A DNA stretch of 64,000 bases from Jeotgalibacillus sp. ET6 (lineage in GTDB: Bacteria; Bacillota; Bacilli; Bacillales; Jeotgalibacillaceae), in the NCBI RefSeq assembly GCF_029667115.1, contig NZ_JARUIU010000002.1, positions 186,001 to 250,000 of the forward strand. The letters run 5' to 3'. Positions 49,557-57,218 of the stretch are shown one piece after another; the first letter of the stretch is position 1, and every line of letters begins with the position of its first letter. The translations under genes were made by a program, and so were the position numbers. The notes under the pieces were generated by a model. It saw only the letters and a program-made list of their open reading frames with translations, searched no databases and was not told where the DNA came from.

Positions 49557-51962
49557 TTGGTTAAAAAAGTAGAAGAACAGAAAATCGTGGAACATAAGCA
49601 GGAAAAAAAGATGCGGAAATGGCAATGGTTGGTGCTCGGTGTCACGCTGTTTATCGGTCTGGTTCTATTGATCGGCCTGTTTGTCCTGAACAGCTGGATG
49701 GGCAAGTCAGAAGCCGTCACAGAAGGCGAGCTTTCAGTTGCCGTGCTTGATGCTGGTGTAACCGTGACAAGAGACGACAACGGGGTGCCGCATATTGAGG
49801 CGGAAAGTGACGCAGATCTTTACCGCGCGCAGGGCTTTGTGCAGGCGCAGGACCGGATGTTTCAAATGGACCTGGCAAGACGTCAGGCAAGCGGAAGACT
49901 GGCAGAAGTAGTGGGAGAAGCGGCGGTTGAGACAGACCGCTTTTTCCGCACGTTCAGTTTGCGCCACGCAGCAGGGCTTTCCTATGACGGCTACGGAGAA
50001 GAAGCAAAGCAGGTGCTCGCCTGGTACGCTGAAGGCGTCAATGCCTATATGGAAACAGCCAAAGAAGAAGGCACGCTGCCCTTTGAATTCAGCATTTTAG
50101 GCTATGAGCCGGAGCCATGGAGTGAAGTGGACTCGTTAACGATCGGCAAATACATGGCTTATGATTTAAGCGGAAACTGGTCCTCACTCGCTTTCAGACA
50201 CTGGGCAGTCGGGGCATTCCCGGAAGAAAAAGCAAGAGAACTTTTTATTACCTATCCTGACAATGCACCTGCAGTGATCGAAGCCAATAAAAACAATCCA
50301 GTAGACATTGCATTTGGAGACCTGCCCCTGCCGCCTGAACACAACGGCAGCAATAACTGGGTCGTATCAGGGGACCGCACAGAAAGTGGAGAACCGCTGC
50401 TCGCAGACGATCCCCATCTTGGCTTAAGCACCCCGTCGATCTGGTATCAAATGCATTTAACCTCACCGGAGCAAAATGTAAGCGGTGTCATCTTTGCCGG
50501 CATTCCGGGGATCATACTCGGCCACAATGATGACGTGGCGTGGGGCGTAACCAATGTTGGCCCGGATGTGCAGGATTTATATATTGAAAAACAAAATCCG
50601 GATAACAAAAGAGAGTTCTGGTACGACGGAAAATGGGAAGAAGCGGACGTACGCGATGAACCAATCAAAGTAAAAGACGGGGAAACGGTCGACTACCGCG
50701 TAGTCACGACCCGGCACGGTCCGATTATTTCGCCTGTTATTGAAGACCCGGAGGACGCGAACACACTCTTTTCCATGCAGTGGACCGCACTTGAACCCAC
50801 ACTTGAGCTTCAGGCAGTCATGAATATGAACAAGGCGAAAAACTGGGAGGAGTTTGAAGCAGCGCTCGAGGATTTTCACTCGCCAGCGCAAAACTTTGTC
50901 TTTGCCGCAAAGGACGGCACGATTGCCTATAAAGCAAACGGAAGGATCCCCATCCGAAAATCAGGCGATGGTCAGCTGCCGGTGCCGGGGGATTCCGCTG
51001 ACTACGAATGGTCAGGCTACGTGCCCTATGACGAGCTGCCGACACTCGTGAACCCGGAAGAAGGCTTTATCGCAACCGCCAACAATGCAGTGGTTGATGA
51101 TTCGTATCCGTACCATATCACCGATCTCTGGGCACAGCCCTACCGCTATAAACGCATCGTAGAAGTGCTTGAAGAAAACGATGAAATGACAGTCGACGAC
51201 ATGATGGCGCTGCAAATGGATATTAAGAATCTGTACGCTGAGGAATTTCTGGATAACATGATTCAAACCCTGCGCACTTCACCCAATGGAGACGAGTGGG
51301 AAGAAGAGCTTGCCATTTTAGAAAAATGGGACCGGATGGATGATAAAGACAGCGCAGGACCGCTGCTGTTTCATCGGTGGATGAAGGAGCTGCCGCTTGT
51401 GCTGTTTGAAGAAGACATTCCGGAGGACGCGATGGAGTTATTCCGCGGCACCAATCACATCACCGACCAAATGATGCGCGACAGCTTCAGCGGCGATGAG
51501 CCTCTTTGGGTGAAGGACTATGGCGGCGTGGAAGCGTGGCTTGGTGATGCACTCGACCGTGTCGTGAGTGACTTGAGCGAAGAGTTCGGAGAAGACACGG
51601 CTGACTGGCGCTGGGGCGACTATCATCAGGTGTACTTTGAACACCCGCTTTCCTCCGCCTCACCTGTTCTTGCCTGGCTCTTGAACCGGGAAGGACCGAT
51701 TGAAACAAGCGGCAGCCAGATTACCGTGCAGGCACAGTCCTACGGCGCAGACGGGATTGCCGATCACGGAGGAGCCTGGCGCTTTGTAGCAGACTTAGCT
51801 GACTTGTCCACTTCCTATCATCTGGTTGGACCTGGTCAATCCGGCCACGTAAAATCCGACTGGTACCACGATCAGATTGAGGACTGGATTGACGGCAGCT
51901 ACCATGAAACAGCAGCCGCCCCACAAAAAGTCGAAGGCGAGGTGCTGGAGCTTACTCCATAA
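49557..51962 (+). CDS. Membrane-anchored penicillin acylase-family hydrolase
   Basis: About 801 residues: a charged N-terminus, one helix (WLVLGVTLFIGLVLLIGLFV), an alpha-type region with VTVTRDDNGVPHIEAESDAD and AQGFVQAQDRMFQMDLARRQ, a spacer, and the beta-type region opening G-S-N-N-W-V-V-S-G. Ser265 in that motif is the N-terminal nucleophile released by self-cleavage. Family members hydrolyse amides: penicillins, acyl-homoserine lactones or lipids. The start is ambiguous: GGGGGG suits TTG 49557, with ATG 49551 and 49533 also in frame. G+C is higher than in the first half of the window. Confidence 0.9.
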   Translation: MVKKVEEQKIVEHKQEKKMRKWQWLVLGVTLFIGLVLLIGLFVLNSWMGKSEAVTEGELSVAVLDAGVTVTRDDNGVPHIEAESDADLYRAQGFVQAQDRMFQMDLARRQASGRLAEVVGEAAVETDRFFRTFSLRHAAGLSYDGYGEEAKQVLAWYAEGVNAYMETAKEEGTLPFEFSILGYEPEPWSEVDSLTIGKYMAYDLSGNWSSLAFRHWAVGAFPEEKARELFITYPDNAPAVIEANKNNPVDIAFGDLPLPPEHNGSNNWVVSGDRTESGEPLLADDPHLGLSTPSIWYQMHLTSPEQNVSGVIFAGIPGIILGHNDDVAWGVTNVGPDVQDLYIEKQNPDNKREFWYDGKWEEADVRDEPIKVKDGETVDYRVVTTRHGPIISPVIEDPEDANTLFSMQWTALEPTLELQAVMNMNKAKNWEEFEAALEDFHSPAQNFVFAAKDGTIAYKANGRIPIRKSGDGQLPVPGDSADYEWSGYVPYDELPTLVNPEEGFIATANNAVVDDSYPYHITDLWAQPYRYKRIVEVLEENDEMTVDDMMALQMDIKNLYAEEFLDNMIQTLRTSPNGDEWEEELAILEKWDRMDDKDSAGPLLFHRWMKELPLVLFEEDIPEDAMELFRGTNHITDQMMRDSFSGDEPLWVKDYGGVEAWLGDALDRVVSDLSEEFGEDTADWRWGDYHQVYFEHPLSSASPVLAWLLNREGPIETSGSQITVQAQSYGADGIADHGGAWRFVADLADLSTSYHLVGPGQSGHVKSDWYHDQIEDWIDGSYHETAAAPQKVEGEVLELTP

Positions 51963-51964
51963 AA

Positions 51965-52004
51965 AAGAAGGTACAAAGGGAAAATCCCTTCGTACCTTCT
52001 TTTC
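51965..52004. terminator. Bidirectional terminator after the acylase gene
   Basis: GAAGGTAC / GTACCTTC with inner AAGGG / CCCTT, T-run after and A-run before. It also serves the convergent gene at 52005. Confidence 0.88.
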
Positions 52005-52907
52005 TTATTCTTCGCTGAACAACTGCTTTTCCATCAAGTTTTCCATATACTCTTCGCCGCCCTGCGTCAGCTGATAATGCATCTGGCCGTCATATTTAAT
52101 CTTCTCGACGCGCGGACGGGAGCGGCTGAGGGCAATTTGAACCGCCTTTGGCGAGTGATTAAATCCAAACAAATCAGTCAGCACCGTATGAACGTCAAGC
52201 GCTGAAAGATGCGTGAAATCAAGCTCTTTTTTGTAAATGTACAAAATGCTCAGCGCCTGATCCTCCAAGCGCTCAAGAAGCTGCGGGTTCGGATTTTGAT
52301 TCAGCTGAAGTTCCTCCAGCGTGAAATTCAGCAGCTTTTCCTGACGGCTCGGCAGGATTTCAGTGGATGATCCGCCTCTTGTAACAGTCGCTTCAGGCGT
52401 ATTGCCATTGGCGATCCCCTGAATATACTGCATGCCGGATTCTGTAATTTCATAGTTTTTCTGCAGATCCTCAAGACCGGATTCCTTTAAGTATCCTTTT
52501 TTCACACACGTATGGATGCTTAAATGAATATTGTTTGGCACGGTATGTCGGGCTTCGCGAAACTGTTTTCGCACGGATTTTGCCGTAAAGCTCGGCTGCT
52601 GCTTATGATGAAACAGAAAGTACGCCATCGCAAGCGTATACTGCCATTCTGAATACAAAGGAAGCCCTTCTAAAAAGGCTTTAATTTCGGCTTTACTGCG
52701 TGGCTCGGCTCCCGGTCCTTTTGTTTCCTCCGCCGGAACCGCAGCAGGCAGGGACGGGCGAATCGCTGTGGACGTTTCTTCTTCCATCAGCTTAGTTAAA
52801 TAAGTGGATGCAACCTCCTCATGATGCGCAACAAACGCCTCATCGCCGGTTACAGAGTATTCGAAATCTTTATAACGAACACGAAAGTGAAAATCTTGCT
52901 CAGACAT
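52005..52907 (-). CDS. Unrecognised protein with winged-helix-like segments
   Basis: A 300-residue soluble protein. The first 45 residues are a beta-rich piece (DFHFRVRYKDFEYSVTG). After a linker rich in Pro, Ala and Glu come two segments that look like winged helices: SVRKQFREARHTVPNNIHLSIHTCV with KNYEITESGMQYI, and VLTDLFGFNHSPKAVQIALSR with HYQLTQGGEEYM. It may bind nucleic acid. GGGAGG precedes the start. No family known to me. Confidence 0.65.
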   Translation of the reverse strand: MSEQDFHFRVRYKDFEYSVTGDEAFVAHHEEVASTYLTKLMEEETSTAIRPSLPAAVPAEETKGPGAEPRSKAEIKAFLEGLPLYSEWQYTLAMAYFLFHHKQQPSFTAKSVRKQFREARHTVPNNIHLSIHTCVKKGYLKESGLEDLQKNYEITESGMQYIQGIANGNTPEATVTRGGSSTEILPSRQEKLLNFTLEELQLNQNPNPQLLERLEDQALSILYIYKKELDFTHLSALDVHTVLTDLFGFNHSPKAVQIALSRSRPRVEKIKYDGQMHYQLTQGGEEYMENLMEKQLFSEE

Positions 52908-53185
52908 CTTTTAACGCCTCCCAAATGGATAAATGCTTTGTTTAAAACAAATATGTACTCTTATTATAGTTCTTTTATTCCGTTTACACAATCATAAATG
53001 TTCTTTATAAAGAACTATTTTTGTGGAAAATGAATACAATTATGACTAGTTTGTTTGAATATGCCCCATTTTATACGATAAACAAGCGTTTCCTCCAAAT
53101 CCTTCTACTATACTAGACATCGGAATAGGCAGGGGTTTTGTGAATAGTAAGAGCAACTTTATTTCGATTCAGCCCCTTGAGGACG

Positions 53186-53201
53186 CGTTTCACGTGGAAC
53201 G
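53186..53201. promoter_or_regulatory. parS-like ParB (Spo0J) binding site
   Basis: CGTTTCACGTGGAACG. The inner 14 bases, GTTTCACGTGGAAC, are an exact match to the reverse complement of the common Bacillus parS TGTTCCACGTGAAACA; only the two end bases differ. It lies in a gap without a gene (52908-53381), not inside a coding frame. Confidence 0.7.
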
Positions 53202-53381
53202 TTTGAGCGAGACTCAAGTGTGACAAGGTAGAACAGGACATCGGAAACGGTACTGGCGTAATGGTAGTAAAATGCAGGCTGTTTACATCCCATTTCATGG
53301 CAGATAAGAACACCTAAAGGTTTGATTTTGCTTCTGAAAGGACATACATACAATAGAAACACGGGCAAAGGAGGATGCTGG

Positions 53382-53888
53382 ATGTTACTTGAACCAGTAG
53401 GGCAAGTCGTCTTTATGGAAATCAGCAAGCGCATGCGCGATTTAAAATGGACGGTCGATGACCAGAACTTTCATAAAGAAGAAACGTTAACGGAAGCAGA
53501 TTATCATCTGCCAAAGCAGCTCACAGAACATGAAAAAGAGTCGGAGCTGGCAAAAAAAATAGCGACACTTAAATACGAAGGAACAAAAGACCAATTTAAA
53601 AATAACGACACAAAAGGAATCTCCCTGACCTTCTTCACGAAGCGCTTAAAAGCACTTGAGCTTGACGACGTGATTGGAGAGATCAAGGAATTCCAAACGA
53701 AAAAAAATCAAAGCACGATTCAGTTTTTTATTGATAAGCCATTTGCCGATGATGACGTACAGGCATGGCTGAATGAATTGTTCACTAAGCTCAGCAACAA
53801 AATGGATGAGGTCTACGGGGAACAGACAAAGGAAATCCCGATCGTTCTTCTGCCAAGCAAGCTGCAGGAGCTTCCCGTGACAGAATAA
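53382..53888 (+). CDS. Protein of unknown function (168 aa)
   Basis: A 168-residue soluble protein with a charged middle (EHEKESELAKKIATLKYEGTK) and an alpha/beta end (STIQFFIDKPFADDDVQAWL, IPIVLLPSKLQ). ATG 53382 has AAAGGAGG seven bases before it; an in-frame extension upstream is unsupported. A terminator follows. Not recognised. Confidence 0.7.
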   Translation: MLLEPVGQVVFMEISKRMRDLKWTVDDQNFHKEETLTEADYHLPKQLTEHEKESELAKKIATLKYEGTKDQFKNNDTKGISLTFFTKRLKALELDDVIGEIKEFQTKKNQSTIQFFIDKPFADDDVQAWLNELFTKLSNKMDEVYGEQTKEIPIVLLPSKLQELPVTE

Positions 53889-53889
53889 A

Positions 53890-53942
53890 AAAAGCACCGC
53901 TCGATGATCCGATTTGTTCGGAGAGTCGGGCGGTGTTTTTTT
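53890..53942. terminator. Bidirectional terminator
   Basis: GCACCGC and GCGGTGT arms enclose a longer inner hairpin, with A-run before and seven T after. Serves both convergent genes. Confidence 0.8.
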
Positions 53943-54141
53943 AACGATAGCGTTCTTCAGCCTCTGCGTCGACCTTCCAGTTGCGGAAGGTATGTAAAGC
54001 AACGAGCGCAAGGCTTAGTGAAAGCTCAATCAGAAAGCTCTCGTTCAGTGCGGGTGGGAAATTGGGTGTAAACAGCTTGAGTGATACATACAGCACAAAA
54101 ATACCTGTTGAAACAATACACAGTCCATTCAACAGCTTCAC
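53941..54141 (-). CDS. Small two-helix membrane protein (66 aa)
   Basis: GTG 54141 lies eight bases after AAAGGAGGTG. Two helices (LLNGLCIVSTGIFVLYVSL and LIELSLSLALVALHTF) and a charged end. A longer upstream frame has no ribosome site. Unknown function. Confidence 0.62.
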   Translation of the reverse strand: MKLLNGLCIVSTGIFVLYVSLKLFTPNFPPALNESFLIELSLSLALVALHTFRNWKVDAEAEERYR

Positions 54142-54206
54142 TGCTGATGCACCTCCTTTTAAACGTGGATTTATAGGATGGAAAAACCGTGGCTGACCGG
54201 GCACTG

Positions 54207-54353
54207 TTATGATTTTCTTTTTTTGCACCGGGAACTGGACGGGCCAATCGGGAGGAACGGAGAATTCGTAGAGTGAACCGTTCGCTTCAGGCGGAAGGCG
54301 ATCATATAAAACTCTTCATGAACTGCACGCCGGATGCACATCTCTTTCCGCAT
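54207..54353 (-). CDS. Possible small basic protein (48 aa)
   Basis: ATG 54353 lies eight bases after AAAGGAGG. The product is basic (RKEMCIRRAVHEEFYMIAFR, ending RCKKRKS). The good ribosome site is the main support; the sequence itself is not convincing as a folded protein. Confidence 0.4.
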   Translation of the reverse strand: MRKEMCIRRAVHEEFYMIAFRLKRTVHSTNSPFLPIGPSSSRCKKRKS

Positions 54354-54674
54354 CGTACCTGCCTCCTTTAACTCTATCGTACGCTCACCCAAATCCTCAT
54401 TCAATAGAATCATCTGAATTTAATCTTCCTGTCATATAAAAAACATATTAAGCGGAATTTGGAAAATTGACGAACAAACAAATCACACTGAAAACCTAAG
54501 TAATTCAAGGGAAAAACTCATTTGCCAGGAATTACTTTTACATTTTTGTTTCAAATTCCGCATTTTTTCGATATTATTTTCAATAAAAGAGTTTAAAGTT
54601 GATTTGAACAGGGAACAATGTATTAGTTTACTAGACTCGGAATCAATCTTTCATGCAAGGAAAGGATGTAACTC

Positions 54675-55523
54675 ATGGCTACACAAACAGAAGAAACCCT
54701 CCGCTACCTGACTGAACGGGTCCTGGAAGAAAAAGAACAGCTCGCACACGACATCACGGAAAGACAAAATCATACATACTCAAGCCTTGAAAGCCTGAGC
54801 AGTACGCTTGTGCCATTACGCATTGAGCTTGTCACGATCTACGCGGAATCACTTTCCCTTGATCCAATCGACCGCCAGAACCGGATCGAAAAGTGGGGCC
54901 TTGAAGCAGGAAAGAAATGCGCAGAGCTTGGCACCACACTTGACTCCATGCTGCGGGAAGTCCCGCATTACCGCAACGCCATCGGAGAACTCATTAAGCA
55001 GGAAGCAATCAAGCATGAATTCTCTATTGAAAGACTGTACGAAGTGATCTCGATTCTTGATCAGGCTGTGAACGATATCGTGTACTACTTCTGCCTGCCA
55101 TTTGTGGAAGTACAGCACAACAACCTGAAGGCATCACAGGATCAGATGCTTGAAATGTCCGTACCTGTTGTCCCGGTTGACAACGGCGTCGCTGTCCTTC
55201 CACTCGTCGGAACGATCGACACACACAGAGCCAAGCTCGTCATTGAAGAATCACTTACTCAATGTCTTGAGCTCAACATCGAAGAATTCGTCATCGACCT
55301 CTCAGGCGTCGCGATGGTCGACACCTTCGTCGCCCAAAAACTCTTCCAGGTCATGGACTCACTCAAACTCATCGGCGTTCAGCCAAAAATCAGCGGCATC
55401 TCACCGGAAATGGCCCAAACGATTGTCCAGCTTGGACTGGACTTTAAAGACATTCCTTCCTACGCGACATTAAAATCGGCGCTGAGGGAAATTGGGTTTG
55501 AGCGGCAGATGGTAAGACTATAA
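54675..55523 (+). CDS. RsbR-type STAS domain protein
   Basis: A 282-residue protein: an N-terminal helical (globin-like) sensor half and a C-terminal STAS domain from about residue 160 (VPVVPVDNGVAVLPLVGTID, then LSGVAMVDTFVAQKLF and LQ-type helices). The Thr in M-V-D-T lies where RsbT phosphorylates RsbR paralogues. They form the stressosome that controls sigma B. No rsbS or rsbT gene is nearby, so this is a dispersed paralogue. AAGGAAAGG precedes the ATG; a terminator follows. Confidence 0.9.
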   Translation: MATQTEETLRYLTERVLEEKEQLAHDITERQNHTYSSLESLSSTLVPLRIELVTIYAESLSLDPIDRQNRIEKWGLEAGKKCAELGTTLDSMLREVPHYRNAIGELIKQEAIKHEFSIERLYEVISILDQAVNDIVYYFCLPFVEVQHNNLKASQDQMLEMSVPVVPVDNGVAVLPLVGTIDTHRAKLVIEESLTQCLELNIEEFVIDLSGVAMVDTFVAQKLFQVMDSLKLIGVQPKISGISPEMAQTIVQLGLDFKDIPSYATLKSALREIGFERQMVRL

Positions 55524-55532
55524 AAATAAAAT

Positions 55533-55570
55533 AAATGACCTCGTCCTTCAAATAGGACGGGGTCATTTTT
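55533..55570 (+). terminator. Terminator after the RsbR-type gene
   Basis: AAATGACCTCGTCC and GGACGGGGTCATTTTT form a 14-bp stem with an 8-base loop. Confidence 0.88.
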
Positions 55571-55664
55571 ACTAGATTTACAAGAAAAATAAACAAAAAT
55601 ATCTTTCTTTTTCCAATTTATCAAGCTATAATACATATATTCTAATAGACGGAGAGGTTTGTAC

Positions 55665-55802
55665 ATGCAAGTAAAAGAAGCACCCTTGAAGGCTGATATG
55701 CTGCAGGAACTTTTAAACGAGGCACGGACCAAGGGAATGGATGACTCCATCACCTTTAAAGATATGATGGAGTGGCTGACCAATCAGCTGAAGAACAAAT
55801 AA
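55665..55802 (+). CDS. Small helical orphan protein (45 aa)
   Basis: ATG 55665 follows GGAGAGG. Product MQVKEAPLKADMLQELLNEA... shares with the 49305 protein the pattern L-x-x-L-L/M-x-x-A-x-x-K-G, T-x-x-x-x-x-x-W-L. Reading frame, ribosome site and this similarity support a real gene. Unknown function. Confidence 0.65.
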   Translation: MQVKEAPLKADMLQELLNEARTKGMDDSITFKDMMEWLTNQLKNK

Positions 55803-56079
55803 AAAAATGATAAACCACGCATTCTGATCCCTTAGTAGGTCCTTTGGGATGATTTTGTCGATTCGTGACGAAAGAATATTGCAGATAAATGACCTTTTCA
55901 TGTCATTTTCATGTTAAACTCTATAAGTATGAAATTTAAGTGAAAACTGGTTACTCTTCCAATAATTATTCAGTATGGATAAAAAGAATAAATTTACAAA
56001 TTCTTTATAATTGTTTCCGACTTTAACCGATTAAACTATGATATTCTACCTAAGTGTCAATTACGTCATGAGAAATTGT

Positions 56080-56205
56080 TTAACATCTGGTAATGTCTCC
56101 AGTTCCACTATCAATGGAGGCACTCGGCTGTACTGTGGGTAACAACCTTAGACATGTATTGTCACGGGTACGGTGTGAGGCTGGGTTAAATGCCCACTCT
56201 ATATT
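56080..56205 (+). ncRNA. Structured leader RNA, candidate EAR (epsC) antitermination element
   Basis: A ~120-base folded segment in the leader of the polysaccharide operon. Helices: CTCCA / TGGAG (56097-56117); GTAC / GTAC closing a domain with GGGTAACAACC; and GACA-TGTAT-TGTC (56151-56163). The middle is rich in GGCTGTACTGTGGGTAACAA-type conserved-looking purines. Position in front of an exopolysaccharide operon and directly before a terminator matches the EAR element of Bacillales, which lets polymerase ignore terminators. Identification is by context and partial memory, not by covariance search. Confidence 0.5.
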
Positions 56206-56222
56206 ATGATTCTATGCATTCT

Positions 56223-56274
56223 AAATATCTAATGAAAGGGCATACAAATGTGCGTTTTCATTAGATATTTATTT
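56223..56274 (+). terminator. Leader terminator-like hairpin before galU
   Basis: AAATATCTAATGAAA (56223-56237) and TTTCATTAGATATTT (56256-56270) are a perfect 15-bp stem with an 18-base loop, then ATTTG. It would stop transcription before galU unless overridden by the element upstream. Confidence 0.75.
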
Positions 56275-56306
56275 GTGTAAAAAGCTAAATTACAGGGGGA
56301 TTTAAA

Positions 56307-57200
56307 TTGAAAAAAATTAAAAAAGCGATAATACCAGCAGCTGGTTTAGGGACCAGATTCTTGCCCGCAACAAAAGCAATGCCGAAGGAAATGCTACCAA
56401 TCGTTGATACACCAACGATTCAATACATTGTAGAAGAAGCCATTGCTTCAGGAATAGAAGATATCATTATCGTAACAGGAAAAGGGAAGCGGGCAATCGA
56501 GGACCACTTTGATAACGCACCTGAGCTTGAAAAAAATCTGTTAGAAAAAGAAAAATATGATCTTTTAGAGAAAGTCCAGGTGTCAGGAAATCTCGGAAAC
56601 ATTCATTATATTCGTCAAAAAAATCCGAACGGACTTGGACATGCCGTTTTATGTGCTAAGCAATTTATAGGAGACGAGCCTTTTGCGGTTCTATTGGGTG
56701 ATGACATCGTGGAAAGCGACACTCCTTGTCTTCGTCAGCTGATGAATCAATATGAAGAAACAGGATCGTCCGTCATTGGGGTGCAAACGGTTCCTGATCA
56801 GGATACTCACCGTTATGGAATTATAAAACCGGCTGAGCAAGACGGAAGATTGCATAAAGTAGAGCATTTCGTTGAAAAGCCTAAGCAAGGTACAGCGCCA
56901 TCTAATCTAGCGATTATGGGTCGTTATGTCTTAACTCCTGAAATTTTTGAGTTTCTTGAAAATCAGGAAGCAGGCGCTGGCGGTGAAATTCAGTTAACAG
57001 ATGCCATTGAAAAGCTGAATCAGCTGCAAGCTGTATATGCGTATGATTTTGAGGGAGATCGTTACGATGTTGGTGAAAAACAAGGGTTTATTAAAACGAA
57101 TATTGAGTTTGCCTTGAAGGATCCTGAACTTCGGGAAGAAACGATTCGGTTTATGGAAGAAATTTTAATAAAAAACAGCATAAATAAACAAGAAGTATAA
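56307..57200 (+). CDS. galU: UTP--glucose-1-phosphate uridylyltransferase
   Basis: A 297-residue nucleotidyltransferase making UDP-glucose from UTP and glucose-1-phosphate. Signature [12 protein letters not shown] at residues 12-23, [29 protein letters not shown] with the metal Asp, and [20 protein letters not shown]. Length matches GalU/GtaB/YngB. The TTG start follows CAGGGGGA. First structural gene of the operon; the next gene starts 18 bases later. Confidence 0.95.
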   Translation: MKKIKKAIIPAAGLGTRFLPATKAMPKEMLPIVDTPTIQYIVEEAIASGIEDIIIVTGKGKRAIEDHFDNAPELEKNLLEKEKYDLLEKVQVSGNLGNIHYIRQKNPNGLGHAVLCAKQFIGDEPFAVLLGDDIVESDTPCLRQLMNQYEETGSSVIGVQTVPDQDTHRYGIIKPAEQDGRLHKVEHFVEKPKQGTAPSNLAIMGRYVLTPEIFEFLENQEAGAGGEIQLTDAIEKLNQLQAVYAYDFEGDRYDVGEKQGFIKTNIEFALKDPELREETIRFMEEILIKNSINKQEV

Positions 57201-57218
57201 GAGAAAGGAGGTTGAATT

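Noticed and set aside
49734-51924. Many open frames in other frames of the acylase gene
   Set aside because: High G+C third positions reduce stop codons in other frames; none has a start context or recognisable domain.
54541-54640. Sigma B promoter before the RsbR-type gene
   Set aside because: A GTTTCA element exists but no GGGWAW box at proper spacing.
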